Positions 1 through 6,094 of a DNA stretch of 6,315 bases are shown here, piece by piece. Position 1 is the stretch's first letter; every line of letters starts with the position of its first letter. The notes under the pieces are model-generated. The model was not told the origin of the DNA. It made no database searches and saw only the letters and a program-made list of their open reading frames with translations. This DNA comes from Phycisphaerales bacterium (GTDB lineage Bacteria > Planctomycetota > Phycisphaerae > Phycisphaerales > UBA1924). A program made the translations under genes and the position numbers. The stretch covers positions 1 through 6,315 of the forward strand of contig JARGNC010000142.1 in NCBI GenBank assembly GCA_029212425.1, given 5' to 3'.

Positions 1-204
1 GTGCGCTACATCACTGAGCGGTACGGGAGCGCGGCGCGCAACGAATGGTTCGATGCAATGGGTCGCGGGATGGATGTCCGCGAGGCATCACAGCTGGCAT
101 TCAACATCTCGTTCGCGGATCTTGATCGAGCGTGGGAAGAGGAGATGATCCGTATCGCAGAGCAAGCGGATGCAAAGAGCGAGCTTGAAGAAGTCTCGCC
201 GTGA
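1..204 (+). CDS. C-terminal fragment, probable peptidase-MA-like (gluzincin) protein
   Basis: This is the last 67 codons of a gene that enters from the left; the GTG at base 1 is simply where the window starts, so no real start is visible. The fragment reads YITERYGSAA, then GRGMDVREA, then FNISFADLDRAWEEEM. A YG..A segment, a GRG/D-E-A helix and a closing F..S...L...W helix form the tail I associate with peptidase-MA-like proteins (DUF1570-type gluzincins). Their HEXXH zinc site would lie upstream, outside the window, so catalytic ability cannot be judged. The closing residues (about 52-66) are charged and probably a helical or disordered tail. The gene ends at TGA 202-204, which sits inside a 15-bp tandem duplication, and it converges on the minus-strand gene ending at 242. 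Family assignment rests on a short C-terminal pattern and is tentative; that the frame is coding is more secure. Confidence 0.6.
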   Translation: MRYITERYGSAARNEWFDAMGRGMDVREASQLAFNISFADLDRAWEEEMIRIAEQADAKSELEEVSP

Positions 205-227
205 TTGGGTATGCCGTGATTGGGTAT
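198..227. repeat. Perfect 15-bp tandem duplication across a stop codon
   Basis: The unit gccgtgattgggtat occurs at 198-212 and again, with no mismatch, at 213-227. The first copy holds the last codon and the TGA stop (202-204) of the plus-strand gene; the second copy lies in the 37-bp gap before the convergent gene. It looks like a recent replication-slippage duplication. It leaves the encoded protein unchanged because the added copy comes after the stop. Confidence 0.9.
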
Positions 228-241
228 GAATGGCCTGTGCT

Positions 242-2110
242 TTACGGGAGTACTTCAACGACCGGCTGCACAACGATTGATTCATCCGCGTTGATGACAC
301 GCGTCGGCGCACTATCAGGGGTTGGGATCGCTGGGCTCCTGAACATTAACAGGTATACCCAGAGCACGATTGCGAGGAATCCGGTCCACATCGCAATATA
401 GCCGACGGCGTTTCGTAGCTCCGGAGATTTGTTCGCGAGTGGCTTTGAAACCAGAATCATGCCACTCGCTGCGATTGGTGCAGCGTGCGTAATGATCGCA
501 ACAAGTGCTGCGCCGATTACCATCGCGAAAGCGTCCATCGTCTTCCCTTTGAGCGGGTCGATCCGGTCGATCTTTGGACGGATGATTTCAACGGCACGCT
601 CGAACCATGCCGGGATCGGGGTTGGTTCATTTGCCTTGAGTTCTTCGAGTGCCTCGATTTCGCTAAGAACCTCTGGATCCACTGCAGCAGCGGGTTGGGG
701 CGCTGTAGTTGATACGGTTGGCTCAGCGGGTGATTCAACCGGCAATTCAACTGGTGATTCGCTGCTCTGTTCTTGTGGGCTGTTCTTAGTGTGCTTTGTT
801 GGCTCGTCTGCAGCGTCAGTTGCTTCCTCGGGATCGGTCGCGTTCGATGATTCTGATTCGTCTGAATATGCTTCCGTCGCTTCGAGCAGGTCTCCAGCGA
901 TGTCGTCAAGGATTTCTGGGTCTGGTTCAAGTGTCGGTTTGTCTTGGAGTGCTTGCTCGATCTCAGAGTTCGATGCATCGCCGCTGACGAGATCGCCTTC
1001 TTCGGTCACAAAGTCGCCTTCGAGCATGTCGTCAGCAGCTTCGGCGAGCGCGTTGTCAAGCAGATCCATCGAATCATCCAGCGCATCCGAGGATGAGACG
1101 GTACTGATTTTCTCGTTCTGAATCAAATCATCTTCGCTCAGCTCGTCGATTGGAGTTTCGCTGTCTTCTGGACTCTCGGATGATGGATCCATAGCGGTTT
1201 CTTCATCGCTCAAGCTTTCTTCGGTCATCGACTCATCGACGAAGTCGCCCATTTCATCAAGATCCGCAGCGAACTCTTCGATGGAGACATCGCTGCTCAT
1301 TTCCTGAGCATGCTCTGGTTCTTCGATGAGCGATTCAAGCTCTACAGAATCATCTTCCTCTGATTGCAGCAGGGCATCGACGGCGCCTCCAAGGTCGTGA
1401 GTTTCGTCGGCTATTTCTACAGGGTCTTCTGTTGGTTCTTCAGTGTCGGATGCTACCTCTCGCTGCGTGTCGGGATCGGGAAGTACATCGTCAATCGAGT
1501 TCACATGGGATTCATCGACATCAACTGCTTGCACTTGTTCATCGACGACTGCATCGTCGGCATCAAGTTCAACCGGATCTTGTTCAACTGGAGCGGCTGC
1601 AGATTGTGGATCTTCCGTTGTGCCTTTGTCCATTTGATCGATGACGGTGTCGATGGATTCAAGTAGATCTTCTGTGCTGATCTCAGCGTCGAGCGATTCG
1701 AGTTCTGCTTTGCCGTTGGGGAGAGTAGAATCGACCGAATCTGCGTCAGAACCATCAAGTTCGTCGAGTTGGTCCAGCATCGAATCCAAGCTCTGCGATA
1801 CGAGGTCTTCTGCTTGATGCTCGACCTCATCGAGTGCTTGCTGTGCGTTGGTAATCGGATCGGTGACCTGGGTGGATTCTGCGTCTGGATCGACAGGATC
1901 ACTTGCTGCTGTTTCAGTTGCTTCTGTTTCAGTTGATTCGGTGGGATTGTTCTTGATCGGGAGTTCGCCAACATCTCCGATCAGTGCATTCGGATCGATC
2001 GCCTCCTCCACTTTGGGTCCCAAAGATTGGGTGGTTTCCTCGATGTCTCCGAGCAGCGAATCCACCGCTTCGAAGAGTTCGGAACTGGATGTGTCCTTAT
2101 TCTGATCCAC
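242..2110 (-). CDS. Unknown: highly acidic, low-complexity protein with C-terminal two-helix membrane anchor
   Basis: I do not recognise this family. Numbering is from the farthest ATG (2212, 656 aa). Residues about 36-530 are dominated by Asp, Glu, Ser, Thr, Ala and Pro, with one Arg (251) between residues 18 and 539 and few Lys, so most of the chain should be disordered and strongly negative. Short amphipathic segments recur (AVDSLL 49, SLDSML 141, SIDTVI 186, SIDDVL 239, AVDALL 277, SMDLLD 381). A basic segment (539-557) precedes two hydrophobic helices, about 558-588 and 602-624, then a 32-residue tail. With no signal peptide, the acidic domain is probably cytoplasmic and held at the membrane by the hairpin. 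Start: the first 35 codons contain Arg 7, 13 and 18 and the only Cys, unlike the rest, and the 2212 ATG would overlap the divergent rsmE start by 2 bp. I therefore prefer GTG at 2108-2110 (622 aa), although no clear Shine-Dalgarno supports it. A scaffold or adaptor role would be a guess. Confidence 0.8.
   Translation of the reverse strand: MDQNKDTSSSELFEAVDSLLGDIEETTQSLGPKVEEAIDPNALIGDVGELPIKNNPTESTETEATETAASDPVDPDAESTQVTDPITNAQQALDEVEHQAEDLVSQSLDSMLDQLDELDGSDADSVDSTLPNGKAELESLDAEISTEDLLESIDTVIDQMDKGTTEDPQSAAAPVEQDPVELDADDAVVDEQVQAVDVDESHVNSIDDVLPDPDTQREVASDTEEPTEDPVEIADETHDLGGAVDALLQSEEDDSVELESLIEEPEHAQEMSSDVSIEEFAADLDEMGDFVDESMTEESLSDEETAMDPSSESPEDSETPIDELSEDDLIQNEKISTVSSSDALDDSMDLLDNALAEAADDMLEGDFVTEEGDLVSGDASNSEIEQALQDKPTLEPDPEILDDIAGDLLEATEAYSDESESSNATDPEEATDAADEPTKHTKNSPQEQSSESPVELPVESPAEPTVSTTAPQPAAAVDPEVLSEIEALEELKANEPTPIPAWFERAVEIIRPKIDRIDPLKGKTMDAFAMVIGAALVAIITHAAPIAASGMILVSKPLANKSPELRNAVGYIAMWTGFLAIVLWVYLLMFRSPAIPTPDSAPTRVINADESIVVQPVVEVLP
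1909..1938 (-). repeat. Imperfect 15-bp tandem repeat inside the acidic gene
   Basis: On the plus strand ctgtttcagttg occurs at 1909-1920 and again at 1924-1935, a 15-bp period. It encodes the Thr/Glu/Ala-rich stretch around residues 91-103 of the acidic protein. The period is a multiple of three, so copy-number change would keep the frame. It suggests that the low-complexity region grows by slippage. Confidence 0.7.
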
Positions 2111-2210
2111 TACATGGAGATGATCGACCTCAAAACCCTCGAACTCAAGGAATATCGGCCGTAAACTACCACAACGCGGCGATTCCATTGACCGATACGC
2201 GAGAGCATCC
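2111..2210. promoter_or_regulatory. Probable divergent promoter region
   Basis: If the acidic gene starts at GTG 2110, this 100-bp stretch separates two divergent genes and should hold promoters for both. I could not identify a convincing pair of -35/-10 boxes in either direction: TTGACC at 2188-2193 lies too close to the rsmE start to serve it, and TAAACT at 2163-2168 has no matching -35 box. The call rests on gene arrangement only. Confidence 0.35.
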
Positions 2211-2951
2211 ATGATGTATCCAAAAACAGTCCATCATCGAGTCATGTTCTCGGACCTTGCGGGGTTTTTGCCCCCTCAACTGATCACCATCGAGGGAGCG
2301 GAGGCACAGCATCTCGCGAGGGTGAAACGAGCTCGCATCGGTGAACTGGTGGGGGTCTTGGATGGTCAAGGCGGTATGGGGATCGGTGAGATCGCTGAGA
2401 TTTCAGGATCGAAGCAGAGGCCGATCATTGCGGTCATGCTTGATCGCATTGAGCGCATCCCCCCAGTGACTCCCAGAGTCCAGATCTGCTGTCCGGCACC
2501 GAAAGGTGATCGACTCGAACGCATGATCGACCAGTTGACTCAGATCGGGGTCGAGTCGTGGGTGCCGTTGATCACAGACCGTTCCGAACGCGATCCCAAT
2601 TCAATCCGTGAAGACCGGATCACTCGGATCATCCATGAAGCATGCAAGCAGTGCATCCGCACAAGAGCGCTGGTGGTACACGAACCGATGGTCCTTTCCG
2701 AAGCGATGTCCAGCAGTGGGATGCGCGTAGTGGTTTGTGACGGTTCGGGTGAAGAATCACTCAAGCCCTCGAAAGACGACACACGCATTCTCATTGGTCC
2801 AGAGGGTGGTTGGTCCGAGGAAGAACGAATGAGATTCGATGAAACCAAGATTCAGACATCACGGCTTGGAGTTCATGTCATGCGTCTCGAAACCGCGGCA
2901 ATCGTCGCGGGATCACTCGCGCTTGCACAGTCCGTGCCGCCGACAGTTTAA
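2211..2951 (+). CDS. rsmE: 16S rRNA (uracil(1498)-N3)-methyltransferase RsmE
   Basis: RsmE uses S-adenosylmethionine to methylate N3 of U1498 in 16S rRNA on the small ribosomal subunit in the cytoplasm. The 246-aa length is normal for the family. The N-terminal PUA-like part shows EAQHLARVKRARIGE (31-45) and VLDG (49-52). The SPOUT domain follows with PKGDRLERMIDQLTQIGV (97-114), ITDRSE (121-126), the HEACKQCIRTR block (142-152), the cofactor-loop signature IGPEGGWSEEE (195-205) and the knot-forming RLETAAIVAG (225-234). All main family blocks are present. Two ATG codons stand in tandem (2211, 2214); a GAGAG 5-9 bases upstream is a weak ribosome site. An ATG at residue 12 would remove the HHRVMF segment matching the usual R-F-F start of RsmE, so I prefer the upstream start. 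The gene probably leads a three-gene operon. Confidence 0.95.
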   Translation: MMYPKTVHHRVMFSDLAGFLPPQLITIEGAEAQHLARVKRARIGELVGVLDGQGGMGIGEIAEISGSKQRPIIAVMLDRIERIPPVTPRVQICCPAPKGDRLERMIDQLTQIGVESWVPLITDRSERDPNSIREDRITRIIHEACKQCIRTRALVVHEPMVLSEAMSSSGMRVVVCDGSGEESLKPSKDDTRILIGPEGGWSEEERMRFDETKIQTSRLGVHVMRLETAAIVAGSLALAQSVPPTV

Positions 2952-2952
2952 T

Positions 2953-2956
2953 GGAG
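2953..2956 (+). promoter_or_regulatory. Shine-Dalgarno GGAG that decides the start of the prenyltransferase-repeat gene
   Basis: GGAG lies just after the rsmE stop (TAA 2949-2951). It is only one base from the ATG at 2958 but seven bases from the in-frame ATG at 2964, so 2964 is the better start. Its position at the rsmE stop suggests translational coupling. Confidence 0.6.
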
Positions 2957-2963
2957 AATGAAC

Positions 2964-4145
2964 ATGATCACGACCATGCTGACCAAAGCCATATGCGTAT
3001 CTTCAATCGTGCTTGCGGGATTCTCCGCGTACGCTGAGCCGATTGATGCTTCTACCAAAGAGCGAGGTCGAGCCGTGGTGGATCGTGCGATCGAGTATCT
3101 GAACACGCAACAAGACCCCAATACAGGCGGCTGGGGACACAATCCCGATGGTCCAAACTTCCCAGCAATCACCGGTCTGGTCATCAATGGCATGCTCCTC
3201 GACCCACGCATCGATCCCAGTAATCCAGTGGTTGATCGAGGGCTCGAGTACATCCTCTCTTTCGCACAAATGGATGGCTCCATCCACGACGGGATGCTCC
3301 CGACATACAACACCGCGATCTGCATCAGCGCACTGAGTCAAGCACGCACACACCGCGCTGATTCAGCGCTCGCATCAGGGATCGCGTTCCTCAAGACCGT
3401 CCAGTACCACAACCGGAACACCGGTGGCATCGAAGCGCCTGACTTCAATGAACCTGTCGCAGAGGATCATCCGTACTACGGCGGGGTTGGCTACGGAAAG
3501 CACGGCAGGCCCGACCTCTCCAACCTCAGCTTCTTCCTCCAAGCGATGCACGATGCTGGAGTCTCCACAGAAGACCCAGCATACAAACGCGCCTTGGTGT
3601 TCCTCTCGCGCGTGCAAATGAACGACGAAACCAACGACATGCACTACGCGGACGCGTCAAACCAAGGCGGGTTCATCTACGCAACAGTCCCCAACGCGGA
3701 ATCCATCGACAGCATCCCGGGACAATCGCAAGCTGGTGACATGGTCGAAATTTCTCCCGACGGCGGGTCCATCACACGGCTCCGTTCCTACGGCTCGATG
3801 ACCTACTCGGGATTCAAATCGCTGATCTACGCCGACCTCTCGCCGGACGATCCCCGCATCACCGCCGCGTGGAGATGGATCGAATCGAATTATTCTCTGG
3901 AAGAGAATCCGGGGATGGGTGACCAGGGGTACTACTACTTTTTATGTGCGATGGGCCGTGCATTGGATTCATGGGGCGCAGACCGTGTCGGCGAACATGA
4001 CTGGAGAGCGGATCTGGTGGATACACTAGAAGAACTCCAGCAAGAGGATGGATCCTTCGTATTCAAGCACGAACGCTGGATGGAAGACAACGCAACCTTG
4101 ATTACCGCGTACGCACTGATCGCACTGCAGCACGCCATCAACTGA
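2964..4145 (+). CDS. Secreted prenyltransferase/squalene-oxidase-repeat protein
   Basis: Numbering is from ATG 2964 (393 aa); ATG 2958 would add two residues. A signal peptide is clear: Lys 8, a hydrophobic core and cleavage after AYA (24), so the protein is exported. The rest is a series of helical repeats of the alpha/alpha-toroid type, each pairing a helix with a Q...G-G/W/S turn: AIEYLNTQQ..GGWG (42-58), GLEYILSFAQMDGS (93-106), GIAFLKTVQ..NTGG (139-155), ALVFLSRVQ (210-218), WRWIESNYSL..NPGMG (303-319) and LEELQQEDGSF (355-365). The RSYGSMTYSG block (274-283) and HERWMEDNATLITAYAL (369-385) are typical of planctomycete members as I recall them. There is no DxDD motif of class II terpene cyclases and no obvious Asp-x-Cys zinc site of protein prenyltransferases, so a classical cyclase or transferase activity is unlikely. 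The gene follows rsmE by 12 bp and precedes the M32 peptidase by 38 bp. Its function is unknown. Confidence 0.88.
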   Translation: MITTMLTKAICVSSIVLAGFSAYAEPIDASTKERGRAVVDRAIEYLNTQQDPNTGGWGHNPDGPNFPAITGLVINGMLLDPRIDPSNPVVDRGLEYILSFAQMDGSIHDGMLPTYNTAICISALSQARTHRADSALASGIAFLKTVQYHNRNTGGIEAPDFNEPVAEDHPYYGGVGYGKHGRPDLSNLSFFLQAMHDAGVSTEDPAYKRALVFLSRVQMNDETNDMHYADASNQGGFIYATVPNAESIDSIPGQSQAGDMVEISPDGGSITRLRSYGSMTYSGFKSLIYADLSPDDPRITAAWRWIESNYSLEENPGMGDQGYYYFLCAMGRALDSWGADRVGEHDWRADLVDTLEELQQEDGSFVFKHERWMEDNATLITAYALIALQHAIN

Positions 4146-4183
4146 TCTTGTATAGAACATTTTAAGAAAGAGAGACTGATCCG

Positions 4184-5716
4184 ATGACCACCGCAACCCT
4201 CCCAAAGCACTACACCGAACTCTGCAAACTCATGCACGCGAAAGGAACACTTGGTTCCGTCGCGGCTCTCGTTGGATGGGATCAGGAGACCTACATGCCT
4301 GCAGGTGGTGCGAACGCTCGCGCCGAGCAATCCTCGTTGCTTGCACGATTGCTCCACGAACGCGCGAGCGATCCCCGCGTCGGCGAGCTTCTGGTTGAGT
4401 GCGAAGTGGATTCAGACCTCAACGACCCACAGTCCGCGCACGGCGCGAACATCCGCGAGATGCGCCGCGACTACGACAAAGCAACCAAGCTCCCATCGGA
4501 TCTCGTTGCGAACCTTGCAAAAGCACAGTCCGAGGCGCAGGATGTCTGGAAAGATGCACGCAAGAACAACGATTTCAAATCCTTTGTTCCAGCGCTGACC
4601 AATGTGATGGAGCTGACGAAGGAAAAAGCATCGTGTCTGATGACCGATGAGCACAACGAGCTATACGACGCGTTGCTTGGGGAGTATGAGCCGGGATCAA
4701 GCGCGAAGGAAATCGCCGCGGTCTTCACGCCGTTGCGTGATCGTCTCAGCGCGTTCATCGCGGAACTCAAGGACAATGGGACCCCGCCTCAGGTTGATTT
4801 CTTGCACCGCGAGATCCCAACAGAAAAGCAGCACGCGTTCGGCCAAGCCGTCACCGCTGCGTTTGGGTTTGATTACACAAAGGGCCGTCTTGATACGACA
4901 ACCCACCCGTTCTGCTCTGGGTTCGGTCCAGGAGACACGCGAATGACCACGCGGTACTCCACAACCAACTTCCCCGACGCGATCGGCTCGACCATGCACG
5001 AGTGCGGGCACGGCTTGTACGAACAGGGCATCCCCAAAGCAGGCAACATGTGGGGCACGCCACTCACCGAAGCGATCTCACTCGGGATCCACGAATCGCA
5101 ATCCCGCATGTGGGAGAACATGGTCGGACGCAGCAAGGCGTTCTGGTCGTGGGCGCTGCCACTCGCGAACAAACACTTCGACGGCGCATACTCGGACATC
5201 GATCTGGACACCTTCACCAAAGCGATGAACACCGCGACGCCGAGTTTCATCCGCGTCGAGTCCGACGAGAGCACCTACAACCTCCATGTCATGCTCCGCT
5301 TCGAGCTCGAATGCGCGATGCTGCGTGGAGAGCTCGCGATCAAGGACCTCCCCGAAGCGTGGAACACGAAGTTCAAGGACTTCCTCGGCCTCGATGTCCC
5401 CAACGATGCGACGGGCTGCCTGCAAGATGTCCACTGGAGCTTCGGGCTCGTCGGATACTTCCCGACCTACACGCTGGGGAATCTCAACGCGGCGCAGATG
5501 TGGGAAACCATCAACGAGCAGATCCCGGACCTCGATTCGCAGATCGCATCGGGCGAGTTCTCGGCGCTCCTGAGCTGGACCCGCGAGAACATCCACCAGC
5601 ACGGCCGGCGCTACACCGCAAGCGAAAACATCGAACGCGCGACGGGCAAACCACTCGGCGCCGATCCGTTGATGCGTCACCTCGAAAGCCGAGTGCGTCC
5701 AGCGTATGGGCTTTGA
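4184..5716 (+). CDS. M32-family (Taq-type) metallocarboxypeptidase
   Basis: This cytoplasmic zinc carboxypeptidase removes C-terminal residues from peptides, with broad specificity in characterised members such as the Thermus enzyme. At 510 aa it is full length. All family blocks are visible: GWDQETYMPAGG (31-42), the substrate-site segment HPFCSGF...DTRMTTRY (241-258), the zinc/catalytic HECGH (272-276, an HEXXH with Glu 273 as base), GIHESQSRMWEN (301-312) that supplies the third ligand, SFIRVESDESTYNLH (354-368), and the C-terminal LQDVHWSFGLVGYFPTYTLG (413-432). There is no signal peptide. The start at 4184 is preceded by a purine-rich AAAGAGAGA (4167-4175) at a suitable distance. It is probably the last gene of the rsmE operon. 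GC is higher toward the 3' half (about 65% near 5521-5640 against 45-52% in several lines near the start), but motifs continue without a break, so I see no frameshift or fusion. Confidence 0.95.
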   Translation: MTTATLPKHYTELCKLMHAKGTLGSVAALVGWDQETYMPAGGANARAEQSSLLARLLHERASDPRVGELLVECEVDSDLNDPQSAHGANIREMRRDYDKATKLPSDLVANLAKAQSEAQDVWKDARKNNDFKSFVPALTNVMELTKEKASCLMTDEHNELYDALLGEYEPGSSAKEIAAVFTPLRDRLSAFIAELKDNGTPPQVDFLHREIPTEKQHAFGQAVTAAFGFDYTKGRLDTTTHPFCSGFGPGDTRMTTRYSTTNFPDAIGSTMHECGHGLYEQGIPKAGNMWGTPLTEAISLGIHESQSRMWENMVGRSKAFWSWALPLANKHFDGAYSDIDLDTFTKAMNTATPSFIRVESDESTYNLHVMLRFELECAMLRGELAIKDLPEAWNTKFKDFLGLDVPNDATGCLQDVHWSFGLVGYFPTYTLGNLNAAQMWETINEQIPDLDSQIASGEFSALLSWTRENIHQHGRRYTASENIERATGKPLGADPLMRHLESRVRPAYGL

Positions 5717-5734
5717 AATACTCTGAACTGTGGA

Positions 5735-5743
5735 TTATTGCTC
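5735..5743. repeat. Left copy of 9-bp direct repeat flanking the DUF413 gene
   Basis: The sequence ttattgctc here includes the stop codon (minus strand) of the DUF413 gene. The identical partner is at 6112-6120, just beyond the other end of that gene. It could be a target-site duplication or recombination scar; a chance match is also possible. Confidence 0.35.
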
Positions 5744-6079
5744 ATACCATTTAAGCATACTGTCTGTGACCGAGCCTGTTGGGTATGCATTTTTCCCGGG
5801 GTCGTGTCTAGCAACATATGGTAGCTTGTCAATTTTGCATTGAGTTCTGTAATCAATCCAGAGAACTTCAAAATCTGTCTCTGGTTCTTTGTGGCCTTCA
5901 ATAACATCAAAAAAATGTTGTTGGGCAGGGGTGCTTGGCTTTATGTGACCGAGTTCTATGCCAAGTAAGAACCATCCGTACTGTTCTAGCTGAGCTATTT
6001 CATTGCTAGATAGGTTAGTCAGTTTGCATTCAAATTTGAACAATTTCTTTAGTTGTTCATATTCGTATTGCGATGGCAT
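5735..6079 (-). CDS. DUF413 / MaoP-family protein
   Basis: The 114-aa product matches the DUF413 family, whose known member is E. coli MaoP (YifE, 112 aa), a protein involved in organising the Ori macrodomain of the chromosome. Visible family residues, in order: E27, L31-E32, G35, L43-G44, P48-x-T50, F57, G62, E65-P66-x-T68, E71, W74 and Y77, at the same spacing as in MaoP as I remember it (roughly one third identical over 60 residues). The tail after about residue 85 differs. The ATG at 6077-6079 has a strong AAGGAG seven bases upstream, the clearest ribosome site in the window. The gene lies 15 bp after the aminotransferase stop and is probably cotranscribed. Its GC content (about 38%) is far below its neighbours, suggesting transfer, perhaps from a gammaproteobacterium. 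Whether it acts on chromosome structure here is unknown, since MaoP works with a specific DNA site. It converges on the M32 gene with an 18-bp gap. Confidence 0.8.
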   Translation of the reverse strand: MPSQYEYEQLKKLFKFECKLTNLSSNEIAQLEQYGWFLLGIELGHIKPSTPAQQHFFDVIEGHKEPETDFEVLWIDYRTQCKIDKLPYVARHDPGKNAYPTGSVTDSMLKWYEQ

Positions 6080-6086
6080 ACTGATA

Positions 6087-6092
6087 CTCCTT
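6087..6092 (-). promoter_or_regulatory. Strong Shine-Dalgarno AAGGAG for the DUF413 gene
   Basis: The plus strand reads ctcctt, so the minus strand reads AAGGAG, seven bases before the ATG at 6079. It fixes the start and lies between the aminotransferase stop (TGA at 6097-6095) and the DUF413 start. It is a much better match than the ribosome sites of the other genes here. Confidence 0.8.
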
Positions 6093-6094
6093 GT

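Noticed and set aside
517..978. Minus-strand 153-aa frame within the acidic gene
   Set aside because: It is an overlapping frame with a basic, Gln/Arg/His-rich product, a shadow of the acidic coding sequence.
429..1121. Plus-strand 230-aa open frame rich in Ser and Ala
   Set aside because: It is antisense to the acidic gene. The reverse complements of its many Asp and Glu codons (GAT, GAC, GAA, GAG) supply TC-rich triplets, giving long Ser-rich frames without biological meaning.
2188..2193. TTGACC as a -35 box for rsmE
   Set aside because: A -10 box at the usual spacing would fall on the rsmE start codon, so it cannot drive an mRNA containing that start.
2258..2275. GGGG-TTTTT-G-CCCC hairpin-like sequence
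   Set aside because: It lies inside the rsmE coding sequence, has only a 4-bp stem and no T-tract after the stem, so it is not a terminator.
2951..2953. ATG overlapping the rsmE stop (TAATG)
   Set aside because: It is out of frame with the prenyltransferase-repeat gene and opens no supported coding sequence.
5078..5680. Minus-strand 200-aa open frame
   Set aside because: It is antisense to conserved M32 blocks and has no independent evidence.
5717..5734. Terminator between the convergent M32 and DUF413 genes
   Set aside because: Eighteen bases with no stem-loop and no T-tract; nothing supports an intrinsic terminator here.
5002..5754. Plus-strand 250-aa open frame rich in Arg, His and Pro
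   Set aside because: It overlaps the well-supported M32 peptidase in another frame; high GC reduces stops in alternate frames, and the product shows no recognisable motif.
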